DNA from: Ardenticatenaceae bacterium | Lineage (GTDB): Bacteria; Chloroflexota; Anaerolineae; Promineifilales; Promineifilaceae | Direction of reading: 5' to 3' | NCBI GenBank assembly: GCA_020634565.1 | Contig: JACKBN010000005.1 | Coordinates: 1 to 64,000 of the forward strand | DNA length: 64,000 nt | In this document: in pieces, positions 35,401-44,695 of the stretch | How positions within the stretch are numbered: position 1 is the stretch's first letter | Layout: each line of letters begins with the position of its first letter | Position numbers and translations under genes: made by a program | Notes under the pieces: generated by a model | What the model was told of the DNA's origin: nothing | Database searches by the model: none | The model's input: only the letters and a program-made list of their open reading frames with translations

Positions 35401-37662
35401 TTACTGGCCGAGGGCAAAATCAATTGCGTCAGCCAGCGTCCGTTGGCGGCCCTGTTCCAGATATGTCTCCGCATCCTCGTGATTCAACACAGTCGCCAGG
35501 CGGGTTTCCAACTGAGATTGTTCGGCTGCTGACAGCGGTGAACCAATCGTCTTGCGCAGGGTTTGCGTCGCCCCCACCAGCTGCAAGGCCACGCGGGTCT
35601 CGTTTTGGGCCGCAGCCAAAGCGGCCATATCCTCCAGCACATAGGCGATGGCCCGCTGGTCGCCAAATTCATGGTTGATTGTCAAACTTTCGATGTAAAG
35701 CTGATGTGCCGTCTCAAAATCAGATTGATCGCGCACGACATTGCCCAAATTGTTTAGCGAGTTAGCAATAGCCCAGCGATCGCCGACTTCGCGCTGAAGC
35801 TGCAATGCTTCTTCCAGATGGTCCCGCGCGCGGGCCAGATCGCCCAGATTGCGCACGGCGTTGCCCAGATTGTTCAACGAGTTGGCAATTGTGCGCCGAT
35901 CGCCCACCTGCCGCCGAATTTCCAGCGCTTCCTCATTCAACCGCCGCGACTCCAGCAAATCCCCCTGGAAACGAGCAATAATCGCTAAATTACTCAACAG
36001 CGCCGCAATGGAGGCTGGCTGGCCCAACTCACGCCGCAGCGCCAAGCTTTGTTCGTACAGCGTCCGGGCTTTTTCGTATTGGCCCTGTTGCGCCGCTAAC
36101 GTGCCCGCCGAATGATACGCCTGAGCCACGCCGGATTCATCCTCCAGCTTCTCAAACGTAAAGCGCGCCTCTTCCAGATATTTGGTGGCTTCTTCAAAAC
36201 GGCCGCGTTTCCGCAATAATTCCGCCTGAGCCGCCTGACACCACGCTTCCTCTTGCTGGTTATGATGCTTTTGCGCCAGCTGCAAGCCCTGCATGTACAG
36301 TTCGCTGGCTTCGTCCCATTGGCCCACCAATTCCAAAACGCTGCCCAGCTTGCGCATCACCGCCGCCCGCTCTGGTTCCGGCAGCAAGGGCAGCACGCGC
36401 CGGAAATATTCAATCGAGGCTTCGTTGGCATATTCCGCCTGGGCCGCTTCGCCCGCTTTGAGGAGATATTCGCGTTTTTTGGTCTCGTTGTCGGAACGGC
36501 CGTAATGATACGCCAGCAGCCCCACATATTGAGACAGCGCATGGGCGTAATGTTTCTCGATGTACTGCCCGATGAGATCGTGCAGCATGGCGCGGGTGGC
36601 AAAAGGCAGGCTTTCGTAAGCCACTTCCTGCGTCACCACGTTTTTGAAGAGGTACGCCAGCTCTGGCTCCGGCGTATCTTGCGGCGTCAAATCCAGCTGT
36701 TCCAACGCCTCCAGGTCAGCCTTTACCTGATGCGGCTGGCCCAACGGCGGATAAGCTCCCCACAACATCGCCGCCCGGAACAAACGGCCGATCACGCTGG
36801 CAACTTTAATCGTATTCCGCTGGCTCTCGGTCAGCTGGTCAATACGGCTGAGAATGAGGCTGTGCAGGCTGGTGGGCAAATCCAAATCTTGCAGCGTTTG
36901 CCCGGCAATGGCCGACTGGCTCTGCAAATAGTTGAGCAGCTCTTCAATGTAGAAGGGATTTCCGGCCGCGCGCTCCATAATCTTGTCGCGCAGCAGGCGC
37001 GGAATTTTGATTTTGGCCTGGGTCAGCTGCTCCATCTTCAAGGCCATCAAATGCTCAGCCTCTTCGGGCGTAAACTCGTTCAGCCGAATTTCAGAAAAGT
37101 TAGGCAGCTGACGAAAACCCGCTGACTGCACTCGGCCTAAATCGGGCGAGCGTACCGCCAGCACCAGCAAAATGGGGCGATCGGCAATGGAGCGCACAAT
37201 GGCCTCCAACAGCTCAAACGATAGCGGATCGAGCCAGTGGCAATCTTCCAGGACGATGAGAACGGCCGTATCTTTGGCCCGTGCCCGCAAACATTCCACC
37301 AGCAGCGATTCAAGCGACACCTTACGCAGCTGCGCATCAAAAGATTGCGTCAATTCGTTATCAGGAATGCTAAGCCGCAAGATAGAGCCCAGCAGCGGCA
37401 ATCGCGGCAGCAGACCTGGATTAATCTGCCCAAGCAGTTCCCCCACGTGTGCAATCTGCTCTTCCACACTCATCATCGGCGTCAGTTCAAAAAAATCTTG
37501 CCAAATGCGCTGCCAAACCAGATAGCTGGTGTTGGTGCCATACGATTGGCACTCACCGCCCAAGCCTAAAAACTGTGCGCCGCTTCGCCAGCCGAATAAT
37601 TTGGGCCACCAGTCGGGATTTACCGATACCGGCTTCACCGCTAATTGCGATGACCTGGCCAT
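35401..37662 (-). CDS. C-terminal part of a sAC-like protein: NTPase and TPR domains (frameshifted from next gene)
   Basis: The frame holds 753 aa. The first about 25 residues are out of phase with homologues. Meaningful sequence starts near 37585 with GAQFLGLGGECQSYGTNTSY, which continues the P-loop NTPase begun in the next gene upstream. It then runs through the NTPase with the Walker B-like VLIVLEDCHWLD, a helical STAND/MalT-like region and about eight TPR repeats (NSLNNLGNAVRNLGDLARAR). A single base is missing near 37575-37590. In the intact form this is the regulatory half of an adenylyl cyclase. Confidence 0.75.
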   Translation of the reverse strand: MARSSQLAVKPVSVNPDWWPKLFGWRSGAQFLGLGGECQSYGTNTSYLVWQRIWQDFFELTPMMSVEEQIAHVGELLGQINPGLLPRLPLLGSILRLSIPDNELTQSFDAQLRKVSLESLLVECLRARAKDTAVLIVLEDCHWLDPLSFELLEAIVRSIADRPILLVLAVRSPDLGRVQSAGFRQLPNFSEIRLNEFTPEEAEHLMALKMEQLTQAKIKIPRLLRDKIMERAAGNPFYIEELLNYLQSQSAIAGQTLQDLDLPTSLHSLILSRIDQLTESQRNTIKVASVIGRLFRAAMLWGAYPPLGQPHQVKADLEALEQLDLTPQDTPEPELAYLFKNVVTQEVAYESLPFATRAMLHDLIGQYIEKHYAHALSQYVGLLAYHYGRSDNETKKREYLLKAGEAAQAEYANEASIEYFRRVLPLLPEPERAAVMRKLGSVLELVGQWDEASELYMQGLQLAQKHHNQQEEAWCQAAQAELLRKRGRFEEATKYLEEARFTFEKLEDESGVAQAYHSAGTLAAQQGQYEKARTLYEQSLALRRELGQPASIAALLSNLAIIARFQGDLLESRRLNEEALEIRRQVGDRRTIANSLNNLGNAVRNLGDLARARDHLEEALQLQREVGDRWAIANSLNNLGNVVRDQSDFETAHQLYIESLTINHEFGDQRAIAYVLEDMAALAAAQNETRVALQLVGATQTLRKTIGSPLSAAEQSQLETRLATVLNHEDAETYLEQGRQRTLADAIDFALGQ

Positions 37663-39058
37663 GACCCGCCTTCACCTCCGTCATTTTTTCCTGAATGAGG
37701 TTCTGCTCAAGCGCGCGCCCTACCATCGGTAACGCATATTGCGGCTCTTGCAAACGCACCGTAGCTTGCGCTTCACGCCGCGACACGGCAAACACGGAGA
37801 TGGGTTCAGCCTTCCCCTTGACGGTGATCGGCGGCAGATCTTCCCAGGTGAATTTATCCCCTGCGGCCCGTACGGTTGCCTCCGTGACCAATATTTGACC
37901 CGGCGTGGCGGCTTGCATAAGGCGTGCGGCCGTATTCACCGCATCCCCCAGCACGCCATACGTCCGGCGCGTGGTGCCGCCATATGCCCCCGTACGGGAT
38001 CGCCCCTGGCAAATGCCAATTTGCAGCGGCGAAATATACGGCAGCCGGTAAGCCAACTCCTGAAATTCCAAAGCAACCGTCACCGCCCGAACCACATCAT
38101 CTTCATGGGCAAACGGGGCGCCAAAAGCCGCATACAGGGCGCTGCCCTTGTCACCGATGGTAAGCTGCAACAAATTACTCTCGTAACGAGACAAAATCTC
38201 CTGCACATTTTGGATAAACGTATCCAGCTTGGTCTCGGCCTCTTCGTCGGCATCGTAATCAATGCCAGAAAAGCGCACAAACAGCGCCACAGCCGGGCGC
38301 AATTCGGCCAGAAATTCGCCCCCGCCTTCAACCAATCGTTTGTACACGGGCGGCAGCAGCCAACGGCGGGTAATGGCCTCATCCAAAGCATCCTGCGGAA
38401 CGGGAGGCCAGTAAGCGGGAATGCTCATGTTTTCCAGCGTTTCCACCACACCATACCGATGCCGAGTTACGCTATCTTCCCGCCACGCCTTGATGCGTAC
38501 CCGCGGTCCTAAATTATCAATTGTGGCTTCGTCAAGAATGACTTCCCCTTTGGCCGCCATATGCTCCGCCTCGATCAAGCGATCCAGCGTTTTGCCTGCC
38601 AGCACATCAATTAGCTGCACACGGGGATTACCAATGAGGAAACGACGGGCGGGGCCAACGACAACGGCCGTTTTCATGGCCAACGTCATCTCGCCGGAAG
38701 GGGTACGGATCGTTTGGGCTTGCTGCATGACGGCCTGCATCGCCGTGGCGCAGGAGGTGGCCCGGAAACCATTGTCCCCCTCGAACCAACAGGTCACCGC
38801 ATCCCCACTAAAGCTGATAACGCTGCCGCCATACCGGTGCAGCTCATCAACCAGACCATCAAACACCCGGTTCAGGTGGCGCGTCACTTCTTCCGCGCCG
38901 CGCTGCGGACCTAAATCTTGAACCAGCCGCTCAGTCAGCGGCGTAAAACCAGAAATATCAGCAAACAGAGCCGCACCGTGCGTAGGATCGGGCAATTTTT
39001 CGCCCCGATACAGAGCCTGTCGCCTATCCATGGGAATGTAGGAAATCGGCCGTTCCAT
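37553..39058 (-). CDS. N-terminal part of a sAC-like protein: two class III cyclase domains and P-loop start
   Basis: The product is 501 aa. The first class III cyclase domain (about 25-190) has the metal-binding aspartates FADISGFT and FSGDAVTCWF. A second domain (about 245-440) has GDKGSALYAAFGAPFAHEDD and VLGDAVNTAARLM with the catalytic Asn-x3-Arg. The P-loop GEAGIGKSRL follows near 467, after which the frame ends early. Cyclase-cyclase-NTPase-TPR is the plan of mammalian soluble adenylyl cyclase (ADCY10). The likely product is cAMP; bicarbonate control is unknown. Confidence 0.82.
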   Translation of the reverse strand: MERPISYIPMDRRQALYRGEKLPDPTHGAALFADISGFTPLTERLVQDLGPQRGAEEVTRHLNRVFDGLVDELHRYGGSVISFSGDAVTCWFEGDNGFRATSCATAMQAVMQQAQTIRTPSGEMTLAMKTAVVVGPARRFLIGNPRVQLIDVLAGKTLDRLIEAEHMAAKGEVILDEATIDNLGPRVRIKAWREDSVTRHRYGVVETLENMSIPAYWPPVPQDALDEAITRRWLLPPVYKRLVEGGGEFLAELRPAVALFVRFSGIDYDADEEAETKLDTFIQNVQEILSRYESNLLQLTIGDKGSALYAAFGAPFAHEDDVVRAVTVALEFQELAYRLPYISPLQIGICQGRSRTGAYGGTTRRTYGVLGDAVNTAARLMQAATPGQILVTEATVRAAGDKFTWEDLPPITVKGKAEPISVFAVSRREAQATVRLQEPQYALPMVGRALEQNLIQEKMTEVKAGHGQVIAISGEAGIGKSRLVAQIIRLAKRRTVFRLGR

Positions 39059-39158
39059 AAGTAAAGTTATTGGCCTCCGGGTAGAAGCAAGGTTTAGAAC
39101 ACCAACTTAGCGACTCTATTATACGGATGTTGGCACTTTGTGCAGGCTCAGCTTTAAA

Positions 39159-39192
39159 CAAAAAACTGGGGCGAGCCAACGACTCGCCCCAG
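39159..39192 (-). terminator. Intrinsic terminator after the C25 protease gene
   Basis: On the minus strand, CTGGGGCGAGTCG pairs with CGAGCCAACG's CTCGCCCCAG arm and is followed by TTTTTTG. It lies about 35 bases past the stop. Confidence 0.85.
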
Positions 39193-39227
39193 TAAATCAG
39201 CAGGTTCAAAACAAAGACAAAACCAGT

Positions 39228-42200
39228 TTAACGAATAGCAATCGCATCCAGCGCCGCGCTGCCCAACTCATCCCAGAAAAGATTAAAGGTGCAGGCAGTG
39301 TACTCGCCCAAAGAATCCGGGCTGCACACCAGAATCTGGCCATTGGCCATGCTGGTGGCGATATAGAGATCACCCGTCTCCGCATCTTGATGAACACCCA
39401 CAATGCTGTCCTGGCTGGCACTGAGCAAGCTCACATCGGAACCATCAAAGTAGATGTCCCAGCTGCCGTCTGTGTTTTCACCCAAGCTGGTTGGGGTAAA
39501 CACCACCAGATCGCGGCTCTTGGCATTGAGGCTGCCTGCCTTAAACGGCCCATCGGTGCTAATGACGATACGGCCGTCCGCCAACACCGTCAATGCGCTA
39601 ATAGATTCCTGTGGCGTCTTCAAATCTACATCCGAGCCGTCAAAGTAGAGCGACCAGCTACCACCGGTTTGCTCACCCAATGTGTAAGGCTCAAAGCGGA
39701 GAATGTCGGAGTTATCCACATTGATGCCGCCACGCTCGGTGGGTCGATCCAGTTCCGCCAGATAGAAATCATCGGCTACGGCAACAAGCAAGCTGCCATC
39801 GGGCAGCCAGGCAAACGCGGTCACATTCTGCCCAGCCAGCCCCACATCGGAGCCATCAAACAGCAGCGACCATGTGCCGCTGTCTAAATCATAGCCAAGC
39901 AGGTCTTCCCCGCTGTAAACAATGCCTGCGACCGTACCGCTGGTTGCAGTGCTCACGTAAAGGGTTTCCCCTGTTTCCACCGGCTCGTCAATGATGGTTA
40001 GCTCACCAACGGCCGTTGCTGGCAAATACCGGTCGTCCGTCAGGTTCAAACTCACGCCGGGCAGCGGAATGGTACCGCTAAAGTAAACGTCAACCGTGTA
40101 CGTACCAGCGGGCAGCGGCAAAGCCGTCAGCGAAGCGCGTCCAGCAAAGTCGGTAATAGCCGCTTCCGCATAAGTCCCGTTGCCGCCGCGGATGATGAAG
40201 AAGACGGTTTTCTGACCAAACGGCCGTCCCGCCACATCCATCAACGTCGCCACAAACGGCGCGGCTTCACCCAACTCAATCGTAGCCGACGCAGGTTCCA
40301 ACGTTAGCATGGTGGCCTGCTTGGTTACGGTAAAGGGCGCAGTGTCAAACGATGCCTGGTAAGTGGCATCGCCACCAAAAGTAACCGCCAATTCTGTGCT
40401 GCCCGGCAAGCCCAGCAGCGCCAGATCGGTTGTCGCCACGCCAGATTCATCGGTAAGCACCGTGCGCGTTTGCGGCCCCAAGCGGAAGCTGAGGTATTGG
40501 TTCGCCAGCGGCGCACCGTCTGCCGTTAGCACGGCGCTCACGCTAATTTCTGTGCTGTAGGCACCAGTTGTAGGCGGCGTTTGTAAGGAAACGGCCGTTT
40601 CCAGCAAATCCCCTTCAGCCGTGCCCGCACCATTGTAGTAAGCGCCAAGATTCGTCGCCGCGCCAACCAGACCCACACCGTTCACCGCCTGCACCATGAA
40701 GCGCACCTCATCTGCTGGCACGCCGTTCAGCGGCAGCGTGGCAGACCAGACCGTGCTGTCATTTTCGCTCTGCACGAGGTCAATAGACTGCCACAAACCG
40801 GCCATTGCGCCGCTGCCCGTGTAGGTCACCCACACTTCCTGAATGCCCGCTGCCGGATCACCCGTCACGCGCACTTGGAAAGTAACATCGTCATCGCCAG
40901 GGAACGCCTGCACCTGGGTGATGGCAGGCGGCGCAGCCAGCGCGGGCACGTAACCGGTCACCTGCGACTGGGCGATGTAATCGCTGTAGTAGAGGCGGAA
41001 ATCCAGCGCTTCAAACTGGCGCAATGTGCCCGTCAACGACCCCGCATTGTCCGAGAGGAATTGAGCAGGCGTCACGTTGAGCTGTACCGCGCCGTTCAAG
41101 CCGTCCACCATTTGGCCGAAGTAGTTCACCTGATACGGCTGCATTGGGTAGAAAACGCTGCTCACAAATGGCGGATGCACGCCGCGAATTTCAGTTGTAG
41201 CCGCGCCCGTCAGCGGCAGAATATCGGCCACATCCATAAACTCGCCGCCACGGAAGCCCACACCGCGCAAAACGGTGTCAGTCACGCTCACGTTCAGCGA
41301 TTCCAGCGGCAACACAGGTTCCGCCGGATTCACAACTACGCCATCGCTGCCGCTGAGGTAGCTGGCCGTCACGCTGCTGCTTTCTTCCGCGCCAACAATG
41401 TCTAGCGATTGGTTCACCAGGGCCAGGTCGGGCGTCACGGTCAGGTCTGCGTAAGTCAGGCCAAGCGTCAGACCCGGGTCGCTGGTGAAGCCAGCCGTGC
41501 TGCTCACCACGGAGGGATCGCCAGAGGGGTTGCCCCGTCCGGTGGGCATATCAATTTTGAGCATCGGCAAACCAAACAAGGTGGCTTCCAGCAGCGATTT
41601 TTCATGCAACGGCCGTAATTCCTGCGTCTCCATCAGGTACGTTTGTTTGGCCGCCGCCAACGCCTGCCCGATGGCCACTGGCCCGGTACCAGCGCGTAGT
41701 TCCTCGCTAAACGCCAGGTAAAGCCGCTCGCTGTATTCGATAAAGTCGGTATCGCCGTATTGGTAACCAGTTCCAGCAATGAGGGTGGCCCCCTTGCTGG
41801 CAAAAGCTTGCGCCCAATCCGGCTCCTGGGTGATGCCCGGCACGCCGTGCGCATTCACGATGTTGTAGCCTGCGTGGCAGCCCGCGCTAAAGATAAGCGC
41901 GTTGGTCAAATCAACGCTCGATGTGGCCAGCTCAGAAGCAAACAGCCGCGTGCTGTAATCGGCCGCCAGGGCGCTGCTGGCGCTAAAATGCCCCGCTAGG
42001 AAGCTAATATCGTACCGGTTGGTCAGCAGCAAGCTGCGCAAATCAGTTGCCGTCCACGAAGTTGGGTCCGTTGGGGCTACATCGCGGGGCGTGATGAGCG
42101 TGGTGGCGCTGGTCCCCAATCCCGCAGACAGTTCGCTGGCAACGGCGTTGGCCGCATCTTCCAGGAAGTCGTACCCGGTAACCAAAGCCGAATCGGGCGT

Positions 42201-44357
42201 GGCTACCACACCATCTGCGGTGCTGAGATAAGCGTCCAACATGGTCACAACCTGGTCTGGCGTTTCCACTAATCGGCCCACCGCCAAATCGGGGATGGGC
42301 AGCGTGTCGCTCTTGCTGGAAAGCTCTACGGTTGCGCCGTAGCGATCCTGACCCAGCACATAGCCCAGCTTCAGGCTGGCCTGGGAGCTGGTGTTATCCA
42401 ACACGGGCGGCACGTAGTTGCGCTCGTTGGCCAGCAGTGCTTGGTCCGGGTGGCGGAAGAAGGGAATCACGTCATCGTTGCCAATGATGACGATGTACGC
42501 CAGCGGATTCAGCTCACGATAGCTGTCTACAATCTCTTTGATGGCGTAAGCTGCCAAATTCTTGGCAAAAGGACAGGCCGGATACAAATCCGCCTGGGCA
42601 TTGGCTGCCGCCACGCGGGCATCGCTGTTGACGTCTACAACCACGCCGTTGACTTCGGGACGGGCGGCAAAGGTGGCCAGCCGCGCCTGCATGGTGCTGA
42701 GATCGCCACCCATGCGGGCATAATCGGCCAGGATGATGGTGTTGAAGTTGTTGGCAACGGCCGTATGCGTGCTGGCGGGCAAAGCAGTGGTCACGTTACC
42801 ACAGCTGCCAGCCGTTTGTGTCACGTTCAAGGTAAAGCTGTTGTTGGCATCAAAGACGCCATTGCGGCCGCGGACGCGCACGTAAAAGTCGCCGCTGTTC
42901 TCCCAGGTGTTAAGCTGCACACCCTCACCTGCCGTGCCGTTGAAAGCCGAGACGGCAATCAGGCTGCGCATCTGAGCACTGGAGAAGGCGTCGGGCGAAA
43001 ACGCGTCCGGGAAGAATGCATCGGGACTAAACGCGTCTGGACTGAATGCATCCGGGCTGAACGCGTCGGGGGAGAAGGCATCAGGCGAGAACGCGTCCGG
43101 GCTAAAGGCGTCCGGGCTAAAGGCATCCGGGGCAAATTCGGCCGTGAGTTCTACCAAATCGGCCGTCTCATCCAGCGTGAGCAGAGATTCCCACTCGGCA
43201 GCAATGTCTTTGTAGACGGTGAGATCGTAGTTGGCGGGCAAATTCGTGAGGGTGATGAGAAGCTGGCTGTTGGGGGCCACGGAGAATTTGTACCAGCGAG
43301 ATTGTCCGGCCAGATCGAGCAGTTGGCTGATTTCGGCCGTTTGCACATCTGGAGAGACGCTATCGGGCGTCAGGTTCAGGCGCAGGGCGCGCGGCCAGGA
43401 ATCGTTACCCAGCCCCACACGAATGCAGCGGCTAAATTCTGACGTGCCGTCGCTGCCGGTGGCCAAAGCAGTGATAGATGCGTCGGTGATGGTGGTGGGT
43501 ACGGCCGTTTCAAAGCTGGCATTTCCGGCGGCATCGGTTGTCACCATCGTGCTGCCTAGCCAGGTCTGGCCATCGCCAAACCCGCCCACACGGCAACTTT
43601 CGCTGGCATAAAAGTCCAGCGTGTAGCTGCTGTTGGCCTCGCTATTCAAAATCCCCTCGACAGTTAAATTGCTGCCGCTAGGAATGGCACGGATGAGTGT
43701 GGGCGTGTTCTGACGGCCGTTTGCGCCCGCATCACCGTCGCCCAAATCGTTGGGCGTTTGGCCATCGCCACCCAGATCAATCCCCAGGCCGCCATTGCCG
43801 AAGATGGCGTTCTGGCTCAGCGTGTTGCCACTGCCTTCCACAACCTGGATGCCGCTGCCGCCGTTACCAGTCAGAATATTGCGCTCGATGAGGCTGCTGT
43901 TGCCAGCCACCACTATGCCGCTGCCCGCAAAATTCTGCACGGTCAGATCGCGTACGGTGATGTTGTTTGCCAACAGCGTTAAACCGTCAGCAACGCCAGC
44001 TTCGCTGCCGTCAATGGTGACGTCGATAGTGTTGTAGAGGTTGGTTTTGAGCAGAAGCGGGGTCGTGATGGCCGGTAGTGGTGCAGTGGGCGCAATCAGC
44101 ACCGATGTGAGATCGCCCACTTTGAACTGGATGATGGCGTTGCCATATTCCAGGGCATTGGCCGCCTGAATGGCTTCACGGAGGGTGCAGTGGCTTTGGG
44201 TACAGGCCCCGTCATCTTCGTCAACGGCCGTTGTTACCGTAAAAACGGCCGTACTGCGACCATTGGCCATTACCGAAGTGGTTATAAACAATACACACAG
44301 AGCTGCAAGGAGCAAATACAGAGTTCGCCGCAAATTCAATGGAGTCACACCTTTCAT
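39228..44357 (-). CDS. Giant secreted C25 (gingipain-like) protease with CSLREA and beta-propeller-like regions
   Basis: The product is 1709 aa from ATG 44357. In order: signal peptide (about 1-32), CSLREA motif (CTLREAIQAANAL) leading into a beta-helix (about 60-190), a PPC-like sandwich (about 300-400), ten DAFSP repeats (about 408-458), a caspase-fold C25 peptidase with LAGHFSAS (His near 789) and FSAGCHAGYN (Cys near 824), Ig-like domains (about 1300-1450), and a tail with three FDGSDV repeats. C25 cysteine proteases are secreted and can cut surface or host proteins. Both catalytic residues are present. An upstream start at 44426 lacks a signal-like start. Confidence 0.85.
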   Translation of the reverse strand: MKGVTPLNLRRTLYLLLAALCVLFITTSVMANGRSTAVFTVTTAVDEDDGACTQSHCTLREAIQAANALEYGNAIIQFKVGDLTSVLIAPTAPLPAITTPLLLKTNLYNTIDVTIDGSEAGVADGLTLLANNITVRDLTVQNFAGSGIVVAGNSSLIERNILTGNGGSGIQVVEGSGNTLSQNAIFGNGGLGIDLGGDGQTPNDLGDGDAGANGRQNTPTLIRAIPSGSNLTVEGILNSEANSSYTLDFYASESCRVGGFGDGQTWLGSTMVTTDAAGNASFETAVPTTITDASITALATGSDGTSEFSRCIRVGLGNDSWPRALRLNLTPDSVSPDVQTAEISQLLDLAGQSRWYKFSVAPNSQLLITLTNLPANYDLTVYKDIAAEWESLLTLDETADLVELTAEFAPDAFSPDAFSPDAFSPDAFSPDAFSPDAFSPDAFSPDAFFPDAFSPDAFSSAQMRSLIAVSAFNGTAGEGVQLNTWENSGDFYVRVRGRNGVFDANNSFTLNVTQTAGSCGNVTTALPASTHTAVANNFNTIILADYARMGGDLSTMQARLATFAARPEVNGVVVDVNSDARVAAANAQADLYPACPFAKNLAAYAIKEIVDSYRELNPLAYIVIIGNDDVIPFFRHPDQALLANERNYVPPVLDNTSSQASLKLGYVLGQDRYGATVELSSKSDTLPIPDLAVGRLVETPDQVVTMLDAYLSTADGVVATPDSALVTGYDFLEDAANAVASELSAGLGTSATTLITPRDVAPTDPTSWTATDLRSLLLTNRYDISFLAGHFSASSALAADYSTRLFASELATSSVDLTNALIFSAGCHAGYNIVNAHGVPGITQEPDWAQAFASKGATLIAGTGYQYGDTDFIEYSERLYLAFSEELRAGTGPVAIGQALAAAKQTYLMETQELRPLHEKSLLEATLFGLPMLKIDMPTGRGNPSGDPSVVSSTAGFTSDPGLTLGLTYADLTVTPDLALVNQSLDIVGAEESSSVTASYLSGSDGVVVNPAEPVLPLESLNVSVTDTVLRGVGFRGGEFMDVADILPLTGAATTEIRGVHPPFVSSVFYPMQPYQVNYFGQMVDGLNGAVQLNVTPAQFLSDNAGSLTGTLRQFEALDFRLYYSDYIAQSQVTGYVPALAAPPAITQVQAFPGDDDVTFQVRVTGDPAAGIQEVWVTYTGSGAMAGLWQSIDLVQSENDSTVWSATLPLNGVPADEVRFMVQAVNGVGLVGAATNLGAYYNGAGTAEGDLLETAVSLQTPPTTGAYSTEISVSAVLTADGAPLANQYLSFRLGPQTRTVLTDESGVATTDLALLGLPGSTELAVTFGGDATYQASFDTAPFTVTKQATMLTLEPASATIELGEAAPFVATLMDVAGRPFGQKTVFFIIRGGNGTYAEAAITDFAGRASLTALPLPAGTYTVDVYFSGTIPLPGVSLNLTDDRYLPATAVGELTIIDEPVETGETLYVSTATSGTVAGIVYSGEDLLGYDLDSGTWSLLFDGSDVGLAGQNVTAFAWLPDGSLLVAVADDFYLAELDRPTERGGINVDNSDILRFEPYTLGEQTGGSWSLYFDGSDVDLKTPQESISALTVLADGRIVISTDGPFKAGSLNAKSRDLVVFTPTSLGENTDGSWDIYFDGSDVSLLSASQDSIVGVHQDAETGDLYIATSMANGQILVCSPDSLGEYTACTFNLFWDELGSAALDAIAIR
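42983..43132 (-). repeat. Ten tandem 15-bp units coding DAFSP
   Basis: About 150 bases encode ten copies of a 5-residue unit (nine DAFSP, one DAFFP) as a linker between the PPC-like and peptidase domains. Synonymous sites differ between units (gcg/gca, tcc/tcg/tct), so the peptide rather than the DNA is preserved. Confidence 0.85.
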
Positions 44358-44695
44358 ACCTTTCTCTCTCGTCCAAGAGGCAGCACATACGCAAGGTTGC
44401 TCTGCCGATACTTCCATTCCTGGCACAGGTTAACGAATTATTCGGTTATGGCTCCACCACGATAAATTGCTGTTACACAGGCGACGAAGGAAAGTTTTTG
44501 GTCGCCCGATTGGCTAAACGCGCTGTTGAATGGCCTTCCTGCCATCCTACGTCATTTTGCCAGAGGATACTTACAAGTAAAGTTAATGGTAATTTTATTA
44601 TTGGGCTGCCGCAGAACACGTTTGGAGTATAACAACTGCCCCGTCCAGGCGTCGTGAAGAAGCGGGGGGAATTCGGTGAAAAGGGGGTAAATGGG
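44358..44695 (-). other. Gap upstream of the C25 gene with a hairpin; no gene seen
   Basis: These bases have no credible ORF. A hairpin GGCGAC...GTCGCC lies at 44481-44507 and a TATACT box on the minus strand at 44626-44631, without a convincing -35. It may be a leader of the C25 transcript. Confidence 0.4.

Noticed and set aside
42983..43132. CRISPR-like or satellite array
   Set aside because: The 15-bp units are coding, without spacers, and vary at silent sites.
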